NCBI GenBank assembly: GCA_918797485.1
Contig: CAKKNE010000003.1
Span: 1,612,001-1,676,000, forward strand
Direction of reading: 5' to 3'
From: Pelagomonas calceolata
Taxonomy: Eukaryota > Sar > Pelagophyceae > Pelagomonadales > Pelagomonadaceae
DNA length: 64,000 nucleotides
The position numbers and the translations under genes are program-made. The notes beneath the pieces are model-generated. The model was given only the letters and a program-made list of their open reading frames with translations, was not told where the DNA came from and searched no databases. Below, piece after piece: positions 27,817 to 37,578 of this stretch (positions are counted from its first letter, which is position 1; each line of letters opens with the position of its first letter).

Positions 27817-28884
27817 ATGGCTGCCCACCTCAACGCCCACAAGCCGGCAACAGCGTCGCGCTGGGTCGTCGCGCCGACGCGCCTCGCGAACGAGACGGCG
27901 ATCCACTTCCACGCCCACGCGGCCGACGCGCACCACCTGAAGCGCGCCCTGGACGCCGGCGGCGACCCGGACGGGGCCGCGCTGCTGGCGCACTTCAGCC
28001 CGCCGCTCCATCTGGCCGCGGCGGCGGGCTGCGAGGCCTGCGTGGAGCTTTTGTTAAAGCGCGGCGCGGCCCTCGTCCAGGACTCGAAGAGGAGAGGAGG
28101 GCGGACGGCGCTGCACCAGGCGGCCATCGCCGGCGCGCCGAAGTGCGCGGAACTATTACTGGAGGCGGGCGAGGACGCGAATGTGTGTGATACCGCCGGC
28201 GATACCACTCCTCTGCACGCCGCGGCCTTTGCTGGACACGCGGCCGTCGTCGAGGTGCTCTTGGAGCGCGGCGCCGACGCTTTGCTGCGGTCGAAGTCCG
28301 GCGAGACGCCTCTCCATGCCGCCTGCCGAGGACGGAGAGACGCGTGCGTCGCGCTGCTCGCGAAGCACGTCGCCCACGACAAGGCCCTGTCGCAGCTGCC
28401 GGGTGTGGTGGATCACCTCACGGCGCCGATCCAGACCGGCGACTTGTATTCAAGACCGTCGCAGCAGGCGCGCGCCGCGGGCAGCGAGGCCTGCGCCGCG
28501 CCCATCGACGCCGTCGTGCGCGACTGCCAAGCTAGGTTGTACCCCAAGGACCCGCGCGCCTCGGCGAAGCCCTGGGCCACCGCCATCGCCTCGCGGCACC
28601 ACGGGACGCCTCGACGACCGCCGCCCGAGCGCATGAAAAAGCCGGTCAACGACCAGACGGCGCGCGCGAAGCCCCTCGAGGACAAGCCGACGATTAATAC
28701 AAGGAACTGGACGTCGTCGAACCACGGCCACGCCTTCGGCCAGACGCGGTGCGCGCTCTGCGACCCCATCGCGAAGGACGAGCGGGGCCGGCGATGCAAC
28801 GCAACCCATGGAACGGCGCAGCACGCGGCCTGGACGGATATGCGGCGGGCGCACCTGTCCGCGGGCGGCGTCGTTATTCCTTGA
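27817..28884 (+). CDS. Ankyrin-repeat protein
   Basis: 355 residues from the ATG at 27817. Four to five ankyrin repeats lie between residues about 35 and 190, for example SPPLHLAAAAGCEACVELLL, RTALHQAAIAGAPKCAELLL, TPLHAAAFAGHAAVVEVLLE and ETPLHAACRGRRDACVALL. The C-terminal 160 residues are basic and lack a known domain, though TRCALCDPIAKDERGRRC could bind a metal. Ankyrin repeats mediate protein contacts; the partner is unknown. Confidence 0.85.
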   Translation: MAAHLNAHKPATASRWVVAPTRLANETAIHFHAHAADAHHLKRALDAGGDPDGAALLAHFSPPLHLAAAAGCEACVELLLKRGAALVQDSKRRGGRTALHQAAIAGAPKCAELLLEAGEDANVCDTAGDTTPLHAAAFAGHAAVVEVLLERGADALLRSKSGETPLHAACRGRRDACVALLAKHVAHDKALSQLPGVVDHLTAPIQTGDLYSRPSQQARAAGSEACAAPIDAVVRDCQARLYPKDPRASAKPWATAIASRHHGTPRRPPPERMKKPVNDQTARAKPLEDKPTINTRNWTSSNHGHAFGQTRCALCDPIAKDERGRRCNATHGTAQHAAWTDMRRAHLSAGGVVIP

Positions 28885-28895
28885 ACTTGTCGTGG

Positions 28896-28942
28896 CGATG
28901 GCGTGCCCCTCCGTAGAGTTGGGGACCGCTCGTACGCCATCG
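28896..28942. repeat. Short inverted repeat between convergent genes
   Basis: CGATGGCGT (28896-28904) and ACGCCATCG (28934-28942) pair around a 29-base loop. They lie just after the ankyrin gene stop and before the 3' end of the convergent dehydrogenase gene. It has the same core as the hairpin at 3661-3710. Confidence 0.5.
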
Positions 28943-29083
28943 ACTCGACACTCCCCCGCAGGCGGCGAAAGCGCAAGGAGGACAAGCTCGCGCGGACGCG
29001 CGGGCGTTTGGCGCCCGGAGAGGTGCCGTGGAACCCGCACTAGTCCACGCCGTCGACCAACCAGGGGTAAGTTCTAGTTGTTC

Positions 29084-30289
29084 TTACGCGGCCAACTCGG
29101 CAACTTTCGCGGCGACGAGGTCGCCCATCTCCTTGCAGCCGACCAACGTCTCGTCGGCGTTGCCCTCGTTGACGATGTCCCTCGTGCGGTAGCCCGCGTC
29201 GAGCACCGCCTCGACGGCGTCCTCGAGCAGCTTCGCGAGGTCCGGTTGCAGCAAATCGTACTGGCACATCATCGCCGCGGAGAGGATCATGGCCAGCGGG
29301 TTCGCCGCGTCCGTGCCCGCGATGTCCGGGGCCGAGCCGTGGATGGGCTCGAAGACGCCGGGACCTTCTGAGGGGAGCGACGCGCTCGGCAACATGCCCA
29401 AGCTTCCGACGAGCATCGACGCCTCATCACTCAAGATGTCCCCGAAGATGTTGCCGCAGACGATCGTGTCGAACTGCTTCGGCCACCTGACTAATTGCAT
29501 GGCCGCGTTATCTACATACATATGAGAAAGCTCGACGCCTTGCCCGCACTCCCCATGCACGCGAATCACGACGTCCTTCCAGAGCTGCGACACGTCCAGC
29601 ACGTTCGCCTTGTCGATGGAGCAGCACCGCCCTTGTCTTTTTTGGGCCACGTCCATGGCGACGCGCGCAATTCTTTCAATTTCGGGCTCGGAGTAAATCA
29701 TGTTGTTCTGGCCCCATCTCACACCAGCATCGTCGGTGTAGATGCCCGCGGGCTTGCCAAAATACACATCGCCGCACAGCTCGCGCACGACCATGATGTC
29801 CACACCCTCAACCACCTCTCTCTTTAATGACGAGGCATCCAACAACTGCGGGATGGCCTTCGCCGGTCTGAGGTTGGCGAACAGCCCGAGCTGCTGGCGC
29901 ATCGCTAATAGTCCAGTCTCCGGTCTTAATTCGCGCGGGTTGCCGTCCCACTTGGGCCCGCCGATCGCCGCCATCAAGATCGAGTCCGCCGCCTGGCAAC
30001 TCTTCAAGGTTTTGTCCGGCCAGGGCGTGCCCTCCTTATCAATGGCGCAGCCGCCCAACAACTGCTCGTCGAAGTCAAAGGTGACGCCCTTGGTCTTGCC
30101 CGCCGCCACTAAAGCTTTGACCGTCGCGGTCGTGATCTCGGGGCCGATGCCGTCGCCCGGTAGCAACGTGATCTTGTAGGAGTCCTGGGGCGCGGCGACG
30201 GCGCGGAGCTGCGTTTTCGTTGGCTTCGGTGCGGGCGGCGCGATGAGGGCGTCGCTGCATGCTGCGAGGAGGGCTAGCGAGAGCTTCAT
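29084..30289 (-). CDS. 3-isopropylmalate dehydrogenase, plastid-targeted
   Basis: 401 residues from the ATG at 30289. It oxidatively decarboxylates 3-isopropylmalate with NAD+ in leucine synthesis (LeuB/IMDH). Marks include KITLLPGDGIGPEI, AAIGGPKWDGNPRELRPETG, LLAMRQQLGLFANLRP, VVRELCGDVYFGKP, the Mg-binding CGNIFGDILSDEASMLVGSL and GVFEPIHGSAPDIAGTDAAN. Residues 1-30 (MKLSLALLAACSDALIAPP) form a signal peptide plus transit-like segment, placing the enzyme in the plastid. It is single-exon, with a promoter dyad 157 bp upstream. Confidence 0.95.
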   Translation of the reverse strand: MKLSLALLAACSDALIAPPAPKPTKTQLRAVAAPQDSYKITLLPGDGIGPEITTATVKALVAAGKTKGVTFDFDEQLLGGCAIDKEGTPWPDKTLKSCQAADSILMAAIGGPKWDGNPRELRPETGLLAMRQQLGLFANLRPAKAIPQLLDASSLKREVVEGVDIMVVRELCGDVYFGKPAGIYTDDAGVRWGQNNMIYSEPEIERIARVAMDVAQKRQGRCCSIDKANVLDVSQLWKDVVIRVHGECGQGVELSHMYVDNAAMQLVRWPKQFDTIVCGNIFGDILSDEASMLVGSLGMLPSASLPSEGPGVFEPIHGSAPDIAGTDAANPLAMILSAAMMCQYDLLQPDLAKLLEDAVEAVLDAGYRTRDIVNEGNADETLVGCKEMGDLVAAKVAELAA

Positions 30290-30445
30290 GGTGCAGTCGC
30301 TGTCTGTTGTTTGCGGGTGTAGTTGGCTGGTGCAAGCAAGTGATTATCTCTGCCGAGGACGCACTCACGTTGGTGGGCAGTCTTTGCACGAGGAGCTCAA
30401 GCTTTGCTGCAGCACGCTCCTGATAGCCAAAAAACGTGAGTGGTT

Positions 30446-30467
30446 CTAGTGTCTTACAGCCGCTAGC
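30446..30467. promoter_or_regulatory. GCTAG-dyad promoter element, copy 11
   Basis: CTAGTGTCTTACAGC then CGCTAGC, 157 bp upstream of the dehydrogenase start codon on the minus strand. Confidence 0.6.
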
Positions 30468-30503
30468 TTGTGGTGGGTTCAATAAAGCGACTCTCTCTCT
30501 CTC

Positions 30504-30890
30504 TTAGCCACAGGATTCGAAAGAGAAATTACTCGGGTTCGGGAGCCCGACGTGCTTTCCGAGCGGCGCCTCGCCGCCTTCGCGAAGAACACCCGCGTGG
30601 TCGAAGCGCAGCGCGTCGGCCGAGCCCGCGGGTACCAACACGAGGCGCGGCGCGCCGTCGAGCGCTTCCGGGAGATGATCCGTCGCCGAGGGCACCACCT
30701 CCCCCACGACCTCCCCCATGATTGGCTCGGCCGTGGCGACCGGTAAGCCCCGCGCATACTCTTCCGCGTATGCTTCCGCCTGCACATACTCTTTCTCCAT
30801 GAGTGCGCTGCCGCCTGTAAGCTCTGCTATGGCTGCCCTTGTCAAAAAGCCGGGCAGTTCTTCGAACCCGCACACGAGGAAGCCTCTCAT
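30504..30890 (-). CDS. Short paralogue of the divergent gene at 31037
   Basis: 128 residues from the ATG at 30890. The stretch APRLVLVPAGSADALRFDHA and the following GVLREGG match residues 20-48 of the neighbouring plus-strand protein (GPRLVLTSKGAADAIYFENA, then HALRQPGG). TAEPIMGEVVGEVV resembles that neighbour's C-terminal MAEPVQGVVVEGVVVAGEV. In this protein the order of the two segments is swapped and the long central part is missing. It is either a truncated, rearranged duplicate or a gene whose downstream exon I did not detect. Function unknown. Confidence 0.55.
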   Translation of the reverse strand: MRGFLVCGFEELPGFLTRAAIAELTGGSALMEKEYVQAEAYAEEYARGLPVATAEPIMGEVVGEVVPSATDHLPEALDGAPRLVLVPAGSADALRFDHAGVLREGGEAPLGKHVGLPNPSNFSFESCG

Positions 30891-31036
30891 TGGATGAAGA
30901 GTCTACAAGGAGGGTTGTATGGGCTTCATAGGCCTCGACCTCCCGAGATTTTTCCAAGCAAGCTCGACAGCCAGAGGAAAAGCCCCAGGAGTGTGAAAAA
31001 AAGGCTGCCGGAGCCGATTGGCCGAGTAGTTAAGCG

Positions 31037-32098
31037 ATGGGCTGTGTAATCTCTGCCGAAGACTACACGCCGCCGGGCACCGGCGCCACCGAAGACGGCC
31101 CACGCCTGGTCCTCACATCCAAGGGGGCAGCCGACGCGATCTACTTCGAGAATGCGCACGCGCTCCGCCAGCCCGGCGGCGCGCTTCTGACGCTGCGCAA
31201 CGGCATGGCCGTCGTGCCGCGGTACGACTATCCGCGCAAGATCATGGAGTGGAGCTACATCGAGTTGGGATTGGGCCCACGCCACATGGCCATGCGCGTC
31301 CGGCTGGACGGGGAGTTCCTCGTACGCGTGCACGACGAGCGCGTGTTCGACATCGCGTGGTGGAAATACGAGGTCGGGAATCACCTTAGTATCCTGAGGT
31401 CGACGGCGTGTCATCCCGGCCATACGCGCTACGGCAACGGCGGCCGCAGCTTTGTCGTAAACCCAGACGGGACGATCTCCCCGAAGTGTGCGCAGCACCT
31501 CGTCCTGGGCGCCGGCATTCCAACCTTCTCCTTCGTGCCGGCCGGGTCGCCGCTCGTCTGCCGCTTCCAGCACGCCAAGGCGCTCGCCGCCGGCCAACAG
31601 GTCCCGCTCACGCTGGCGAGCCACCCGGGCCTCGCCGTCGTCCAGGTCTTCGACGAGCCGCGCGAGGCGTTCGGCGAGTGGCACTACAAGGCGCTCGGGC
31701 TCGGTCCGGCGAGTAAGGCGGTCGTGGCCTCGCGCCAGGGATCGTTCTTCGTCGACAAGGCCGGCTGGTACGTCTGCCCGAGCATGATGAATATACATCA
31801 GGGCAATCACACGGATTTAGTAGTAAACCGGCACAACCATCCGGCCCGGATACACGAGGAACATCGCAAACACGGTGGCAAGCGCCCGCTCGACTTCGAG
31901 TTCCACGCCGACGGCTCCGTCGCCCCCGCGTCGGCGCCGCACCTGCGCCTCGGCTGCTCGTTCCCGCCAATAGGTGGCTCCGCGGTCGCCTCGGAGGAGC
32001 AGTACGAGTCGCCCATGGCCGAACCCGTCCAGGGCGTCGTCGTCGAGGGCGTCGTCGTCGCGGGGGAGGTGATGGGCGTCGTCGCCAAGGAATACTAG
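31037..32098 (+). CDS. Uncharacterised protein, probably acylated at the N-terminus
   Basis: 353 residues from the ATG at 31037. The start MGCVIS fits N-myristoylation at Gly2 and palmitoylation at Cys3, so a membrane-associated cytosolic protein is likely. The body contains two similar blocks (around PRLVLTSKGAADAIYFENA and STFSFVPAGS-like IPTFSFVPAGSPLVCRFQHA), each followed by a 'GLGP' stretch (YIELGLGPRH; KALGLGPAS), suggesting an internal duplication of a beta-rich unit. The tail repeats GVVVEGVVV-type motifs. No family is recognised. It shares a 146-bp divergent gap with its short paralogue. Confidence 0.7.
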   Translation: MGCVISAEDYTPPGTGATEDGPRLVLTSKGAADAIYFENAHALRQPGGALLTLRNGMAVVPRYDYPRKIMEWSYIELGLGPRHMAMRVRLDGEFLVRVHDERVFDIAWWKYEVGNHLSILRSTACHPGHTRYGNGGRSFVVNPDGTISPKCAQHLVLGAGIPTFSFVPAGSPLVCRFQHAKALAAGQQVPLTLASHPGLAVVQVFDEPREAFGEWHYKALGLGPASKAVVASRQGSFFVDKAGWYVCPSMMNIHQGNHTDLVVNRHNHPARIHEEHRKHGGKRPLDFEFHADGSVAPASAPHLRLGCSFPPIGGSAVASEEQYESPMAEPVQGVVVEGVVVAGEVMGVVAKEY

Positions 32099-32157
32099 GC
32101 CCAGTCAGGGCCGCCAGGCGGCCTAGGTCTAAGCAATTAACCCACCCCAACCATTAC

Positions 32158-35148
32158 TCAGGGCGCCCGCAGCAGCGCGCAGATCGCCGCGAGCCCCAGC
32201 GGCGCGAGCGACCGGGCCGTCGTCTTGACGCAGACCTTGCACGCCGCGACGCCGCTCTTGAACGTGAGCTCCACCAAATACTCCGCCTCCGGTCCGAGCA
32301 GCTGCACCGAGAAGTAGGCCACTTCCGATCCGACCTGGCCCGGGACGGCCCGCCGCGCGACGGGGTGGCACCGCCGCGCCGCGAGTTTCGCGACCGCCGC
32401 GTCTATGGAAGGACCGGTCGGTAAATCAGCCACAGTAGCATAACTCTCATTGGCGTCGTCGATGGCCTTCCACCTCGCTATGAAGGCCGACCGATCCACC
32501 GTCGCGTCCGCGGCAAACACGGCGTCCAGCGGGCACGGCGCGGCCAGGTAAAACACGGCCCCCGTGTCCGCGTTCTTTAATGCTATTTGCACGTTCACGC
32601 CGGCACCCGCCGTCATGGCCGGCACCTGCGACAGCATCTTCGCGTCGCCCGCTCTCAGCCTCACCCGTTTCGGTCGCGTCGTTCCTGGCAACAAAGGAGG
32701 GTCGAACTGGAGCGAAGGTGCGTCCGCCGGCGCCAGCCCAAAGGGCGACTTGTTCAGCTGAATTTGCAACAAACGAACAGGCTGCGGCCCCGCGTTCGAC
32801 ACCTCGAGGTCCAGCGCTATCGTCCGCTGCTCGCCAGCGTTGAACGCCGCGGCGATGCCAACACCTCCTGATTGTTGCGACGGCTGCAACACAGAAACGG
32901 GCTTGCGCAAGGGTGCCGGTGCTGGTGGTGGGGTATTTGCGCCAAACAACGCGGACCCGCCGAAGGGGTCGTTTTGTGAAGGGGCCATCAGATCACCGCC
33001 GAAGATGTCTCCGGACGGTTGCGACGGCGGCACGACGGGGTCGCCGCCAAAGATGTCGCCCAAGGCGTCGGCCACCAGCGCGTCGCCACCAGACTTGGGA
33101 GGTTCGGGCACGGCCGCGGCGACGGGGCCCATGTCGAGCAGATCCAGCAGGTCCCCACCACCACCCTGTGGTGCTGGTGCCGGTTCCTCGTCGTCAGCAG
33201 GCGCGTCGTCGAAGTCGTCGTAGGTCTCCTCCTCCTCCTCCTCCTTCAGAGTCTTCTCGTTCACGAACGCTTCGGGCGGCTTGTGGTACACCGAGGCTAG
33301 GGTACCGATCTGCGACAGTAACAAATCCAGCGTCGCCTCATCCAACTTCGCCGTGTCGTCTTCCACGGGCGGCTTCGGTCCTAATACAATAGCTTTTGCG
33401 GCCTCCGGGTCATTCGAGAGTAACCTCCAGTATATATAGCCTCTATCCCTCAGGTCGGGGTCGTCCGTGCACTCCGTGGACATGGACAACACAGATTGCA
33501 CCATCTGCTGCGCCTCGCCTCGTTGCGGGGACTTGAGGAAGAGCTTCACACACGCCGTGAGTAACTGTAGGCGTACCGCGTGCTCGGACTCGCGGAAATC
33601 TTCCAGGAAGCCGCTCAATAGTTCATCAGCATTCTCTATACTATCAGCATATTCCCCGACGATCCAGATCATCGCTTCTTTGGCTTCCGGTTCGTCTAAC
33701 GACTCGAGATTTTCGCATAGAGCCCCTATTATGGATTCGTATCTGTTCGGATACCTCCGGAAGATATTCGCGACCACGACAACCGCAGCTTGCACAACAT
33801 AAGGCACGCGCGCCTTGATCAACTCCAGCAACACGTTCACGCATCGTTGGGCGGCATTCTCGAGCTTCACCGCGACGCGACCCACGGCCTTGATGGCCGT
33901 GCGCACAAAGTCCACGTCGACCTCCTGCGAGTACTCCTTGAGCTCCAAGAGCACTTGATCCACCGTCCGGTCCGAAACCAACCGGATCATGATTTCCAGC
34001 TTTTCCAATTTGACGTAGAGCGGGTCATTATATCTACAAAAGAAGATCTTGATCTCGTTCTCTAGTATTCTTTGATCTCGCTGCACGATCAAATTCACGT
34101 TCCGCAACGCCACGTAGCAGAGCTCGGGCTCGGCGGTGTTGACCATCGTCACGAGCGGCGGACTCAATTTCTTCCTATAACCAACACAAAGTTCGGATTC
34201 TGGATCCAAAGCCTCGTGCATGTACTGCAAGATGACCTTGATCGCCGACAGCACCACGGCACTATTCGCGTGCTGCAGCCGCGGCATGACGCGCTCGATG
34301 ATGCGCTCCGCGTCCTTCGCCTCTTCCGGGACGTACTTCGCCAACGCATCCAAAATACTAACTTGCCCCCACTCCGTGCACTCGTTTAAAGCCGCTAAGA
34401 GCTTCTGGAGTTTCGCGGACGACATGCCCATGACGTCGTCGCTTCCTTTGTCCTCGTCGGCGATTTCACTGAGAGCGGCCACCGCGTTCGCCACCACGGT
34501 CGGGTTCGCGTCCGCCACTAAGTCTCGCAACAGATCCAGGAAGCCCCGATCCTTCACGAGATCAGGCGAGATGTCGTGCAGTTTCGCGACGCACACCGCG
34601 GCCGTTTTTCGCACGTAGGGATCTTCATCTTTGAGAGCGCGTTCCAAAGGCTCACATAAATACTCCGTGATCCTCTCGACGCGTATGCAGCCCATCGTGC
34701 GAATAGCTAACGCTCGCACGAGCGGATTGGGGTCCGCGGCGTCGCGCACGAACGTATTCACGGCTAACAGCGCCAGATCCGGATGCGTCTTCGCATGGTT
34801 CACCAAATATAAGTAAACAAGCTTCTTCAGCTCGATGTTGCCCGTCTGGATGCAGTTTAGGACGTCGGGAAATAACGCCGACACGTCCTTGCCCACCGTC
34901 ATATTAGCAATAACCTTCTTGACGGCGTTGATTTTTTTATCTTTCGACGCGGCCTGGAGTTCCAACCTGATTTCCTGCGTCTCGCCTTTTTTTGTACTGG
35001 AAAAGAAGCGGCCGTCGCCGCCGGCGACGTTCGGGGCAGAAACACCAGCAGCACCCATGGCCTGGGCCATGGACTTCTCCATGCCCGCGGCGCGCGCCAT
35101 CTTCATGGCGCGGCTCGCCGCTTCTCTTTGGAGTTGCGAGGCGTTCAT
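32158..35148 (-). CDS. AP1B1: AP-1/AP-2 beta adaptin
   Basis: 996 residues from the ATG at 35148. This is the large beta subunit of clathrin adaptor complexes. The trunk of HEAT/armadillo helices starts with GETQEIRLELQAASKDKKI and NAVKKVIANMTVGKDVS, and includes VYLYLVNHAKTHPDLALLAV and IRTMGCIRVERITEYLCEPL. The hinge has an acidic stretch and a clathrin box, LLDLLD, plus an NDPFGG motif. The C-terminus is the two-lobed appendage (from about 740). Many protists use one beta for AP-1 and AP-2, so the symbol marks the family only. The extra N-terminal 45 residues are unusual. Confidence 0.93.
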   Translation of the reverse strand: MNASQLQREAASRAMKMARAAGMEKSMAQAMGAAGVSAPNVAGGDGRFFSSTKKGETQEIRLELQAASKDKKINAVKKVIANMTVGKDVSALFPDVLNCIQTGNIELKKLVYLYLVNHAKTHPDLALLAVNTFVRDAADPNPLVRALAIRTMGCIRVERITEYLCEPLERALKDEDPYVRKTAAVCVAKLHDISPDLVKDRGFLDLLRDLVADANPTVVANAVAALSEIADEDKGSDDVMGMSSAKLQKLLAALNECTEWGQVSILDALAKYVPEEAKDAERIIERVMPRLQHANSAVVLSAIKVILQYMHEALDPESELCVGYRKKLSPPLVTMVNTAEPELCYVALRNVNLIVQRDQRILENEIKIFFCRYNDPLYVKLEKLEIMIRLVSDRTVDQVLLELKEYSQEVDVDFVRTAIKAVGRVAVKLENAAQRCVNVLLELIKARVPYVVQAAVVVVANIFRRYPNRYESIIGALCENLESLDEPEAKEAMIWIVGEYADSIENADELLSGFLEDFRESEHAVRLQLLTACVKLFLKSPQRGEAQQMVQSVLSMSTECTDDPDLRDRGYIYWRLLSNDPEAAKAIVLGPKPPVEDDTAKLDEATLDLLLSQIGTLASVYHKPPEAFVNEKTLKEEEEEETYDDFDDAPADDEEPAPAPQGGGGDLLDLLDMGPVAAAVPEPPKSGGDALVADALGDIFGGDPVVPPSQPSGDIFGGDLMAPSQNDPFGGSALFGANTPPPAPAPLRKPVSVLQPSQQSGGVGIAAAFNAGEQRTIALDLEVSNAGPQPVRLLQIQLNKSPFGLAPADAPSLQFDPPLLPGTTRPKRVRLRAGDAKMLSQVPAMTAGAGVNVQIALKNADTGAVFYLAAPCPLDAVFAADATVDRSAFIARWKAIDDANESYATVADLPTGPSIDAAVAKLAARRCHPVARRAVPGQVGSEVAYFSVQLLGPEAEYLVELTFKSGVAACKVCVKTTARSLAPLGLAAICALLRAP

Positions 35149-35802
35149 TTTGTGCCGTCCCTTGCTCGCGCGCGGTCAGGGTCGGCGACGCCCCTGTGGT
35201 TTCAGGGCGCGCGGCAGCCGCTTGCGCAAATTTCCGGTGGTCTCCGCGCTCGCCCCGCGCCGCACGAGCCCCCGAGCTACGCAACGCGTGCAGCGCGTGC
35301 GGTCGCCGCCTCACAGCAGTTTTGGTGCTTGGCGCGCTGGTTGCGCGCAGCGGTGCCTCGAAAGCTGGACCTTGCGCAGCGATGAGGATAGAGCAGGCAA
35401 ATAGCGCCGCAGCAACGCGCGTTGGGCACGCGGGAGGTCAAAAATGGCCGACCAAAATGCGAGGGAACCCGTTTTGATGGTTTAGGCCCTTCGAGGCGGA
35501 CGCGTTTCAGGCATCTTGATCGACGCAGGCTCGCCAGGGATCGCGTCTTGCAGGCTTTGACTTTTGCTCGAGTGCTGAAACTTTTGGAGCTTTGCAACCA
35601 AAAAGACGAATTATCCGCGCGCGAGGCAAGCCGACGTAACCAGTGGACACGAACGCTGTGCAAGACGTGCTCTGAAACGATTCGGACACAGAAGACTGCT
35701 CGCCGAACGACGCCGCAGCCGTATTCCTGCAGCAAAGCACAGCAGGAGTAGAATTCGAGCCGCGCGTGAGCAGCGCGTGACTTGTCGTGAGCCGAGGCAA
35801 CC
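35149..35802. other. 654-bp divergent gap without visible elements
   Basis: Lies between the starts of beta adaptin and CHMP2. No promoter dyad, RNA gene or coding segment is apparent. Open frames here are GC-driven. Confidence 0.5.
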
Positions 35803-36504
35803 ATGGGCAACACCTGGGGCCGCAAGGTCCCGCTCAAAGAGGTGCTGCGCAAGAACAAGCGTGAGATCAATAAAGCGGTAAGAGAGCTCGACCGCGAACG
35901 AGCCAACCTAGAGAAGCAGGAGCTAAAACTCGTCGCCGACATCAAGAAGTACGCCAAGGACGGCCAGATGGGCCCCGTCAAGATCATGGCGAAAGATCTC
36001 GTGCGAACGAGAACATATATAACGAAATTTATAGAGTTAAGATCGCACTTGAACGCCGTCGCCCTCAAATTACAAACGGTCAAGTCCCAGGAGGCCATGG
36101 CGCGCGCGATGAAATCCGTCACGGAAGCCATGGTTAGGATGAACAAGACCGTGAATATTCCTAGCATCCAGAAGATCATGGTCAATTTTCAAGTGGAGAA
36201 CGAGCGCGCAGAGATGACCCAAGAGGTCATGGGCGACATGCTCGACGATGCCATGGCGGAAGACGGCGACAGCGACGAGGAGGAGAAGATTGTCGGGGCC
36301 GTCTTGGACGAGATCGGCATCTCGTTTGGGGACACGATCCCGGACGCGCCGGACGCGATGGCGGCGCGGCCGCAGGCGGCGCCGGTGGCAGTAGCTGATG
36401 CGGTCGGTGGTGGTGGTGGTGGTCCGCCCCCACCGCCGGGCGGCGGCGGCGGCGACACGACGGTGTCCGACCTCGAGGCGCGGCTGAACAACCTGCGCAA
36501 ATAG
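35803..36504 (+). CDS. CHMP2A: ESCRT-III subunit CHMP2/VPS2
   Basis: 233 residues from the ATG at 35803. ESCRT-III filaments cut membrane necks in multivesicular bodies, cytokinesis and repair. The SNF7 helical core starts KEVLRKNKREINKAVRELDR; VDLVRTR-like KDLVRTRTYITKF and EAMARAMKSVTEAMVRMNK are typical of CHMP2. The acidic autoinhibitory segment (MAEDGDSDEEEK) is followed by a Gly/Pro-rich linker with polyglycine and polyproline runs. The last residues, DLEARLNNLRK, are a MIM1 motif that recruits VPS4. There is no intron. Confidence 0.95.
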   Translation: MGNTWGRKVPLKEVLRKNKREINKAVRELDRERANLEKQELKLVADIKKYAKDGQMGPVKIMAKDLVRTRTYITKFIELRSHLNAVALKLQTVKSQEAMARAMKSVTEAMVRMNKTVNIPSIQKIMVNFQVENERAEMTQEVMGDMLDDAMAEDGDSDEEEKIVGAVLDEIGISFGDTIPDAPDAMAARPQAAPVAVADAVGGGGGGPPPPPGGGGGDTTVSDLEARLNNLRK

Positions 36505-36604
36505 TCGCTGTTTTTAATATCGTGTACCAGTATCCTGTGCCCGCTCGCGGCGAGTGTTGGGGAGACGTGCACGCCATCGACGAGCAAATCACACACCTAC
36601 ATTT

Positions 36605-37312
36605 TTACCTCCGAGCCGCCCTTTCCCGCCGCCCCGCGTCCTGCGCCTCGGCGGCCACGCACGCCTCCTTGACGGCATCCACCAACTCCTTCAGCCCGTC
36701 CTCGAGCGACTCCGGCTCGTCGAGGGGCTCCTCGGGCGGCGCCTTGCCCTCCAAACAAAGGCGCGCGTGCTCCGCGGCCTCGTGCGCGCGGATCCTATCC
36801 GAAATGAGCACCGCCCGCTCGACGACGGCCTCCTCGCTCTCCTCGTGGTCCGTGTACGGCGGCGCGTCGGGCCCCGCCAGCATCTCCTTGATCTGTTGCC
36901 GCGCGTCGGCGGCGGCCGCCCTCAATCGAGCTGCCGTCGCGCGCCGCTGTCTAGCCTCCTCCTCGAGGTGCTGCTTTAGATTCGAGCGCGCCTCGGGGAT
37001 GCGCAGCTTCCCGACCTCGGAGTGCATCTCGTCGAAGAGCTTCTGGAGCGCTTCGCCCTTGGACTCGACCTGCTGCTCGGCGTCGAAGGCCTCGCTCGAC
37101 GCGGCCAACCGTAGCAGTTCGCAGAAGCAGCGCACCGCCTCGCGATTCAACCTCTTGATGACGGCGCAGTGCTCCGCGACGGGGCGCTCCGCCTCCCAGA
37201 AGCTGTCGTCCTCGTCGGGGCTTCCGAAGCTCCTTAATTTCTTATTTTTCGGCGGGCGCGGCGGCACGAGGTCGTCGTCGCGGTACCAGGCGGGCGGGCG
37301 GGGGAGCTCCAT
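36605..37312 (-). CDS. MED7: Mediator subunit MED7
   Basis: 235 residues from the ATG at 37312; a longer frame has no upstream ATG. MED7 belongs to the Mediator middle module that links activators to RNA polymerase II. The N-terminus (MELPRPPAWYRDDDLVPPRP) keeps the family's proline-rich 'PPPPxY...PPxPP' start, followed by RSFGSPDE. A helical region then includes IKRLNREAVRCFCELLRLAA and LFDEMHSEVGKLRIPEARSN, matching the conserved MED7 core, then a long coiled coil that pairs with MED21. The 3' end faces CHMP2 with a 100-bp gap. Confidence 0.82.
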   Translation of the reverse strand: MELPRPPAWYRDDDLVPPRPPKNKKLRSFGSPDEDDSFWEAERPVAEHCAVIKRLNREAVRCFCELLRLAASSEAFDAEQQVESKGEALQKLFDEMHSEVGKLRIPEARSNLKQHLEEEARQRRATAARLRAAAADARQQIKEMLAGPDAPPYTDHEESEEAVVERAVLISDRIRAHEAAEHARLCLEGKAPPEEPLDEPESLEDGLKELVDAVKEACVAAEAQDAGRRERAARR

Positions 37313-37559
37313 CTTTGTGTTGGTGGTGGTGCTTGCGAGCGTCCGGCGCGCGCGATTGACGCACGAGGTCGCCGCTGCGCCGACGCGGCGACGGCGTGCA
37401 GCGGACTCGGTGCTTGCCGCGGCCGACAAGCGTCTGTCACTCGCTCGCTGTCACTGAGGTGCTCCGCTGGCGTGTTGAGCTACCTCTCCTTGCTAGCAAC
37501 CCCCTGCAGTGCTGTTTATAGCGCTATTTTTGGCAAAAATCGCGTGAAAAACCCGATCT

Positions 37560-37578
37560 CTAGTGTCTTTACGCTAGG
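37560..37578. promoter_or_regulatory. GCTAG-dyad promoter element, copy 12
   Basis: CTAGTGTCTTTACGCTAGG, a shortened form. It lies in the 579-bp divergent gap, 248 bp from the MED7 start and 314 bp from the HDAC start. No other feature is seen in the gap. Confidence 0.55.
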
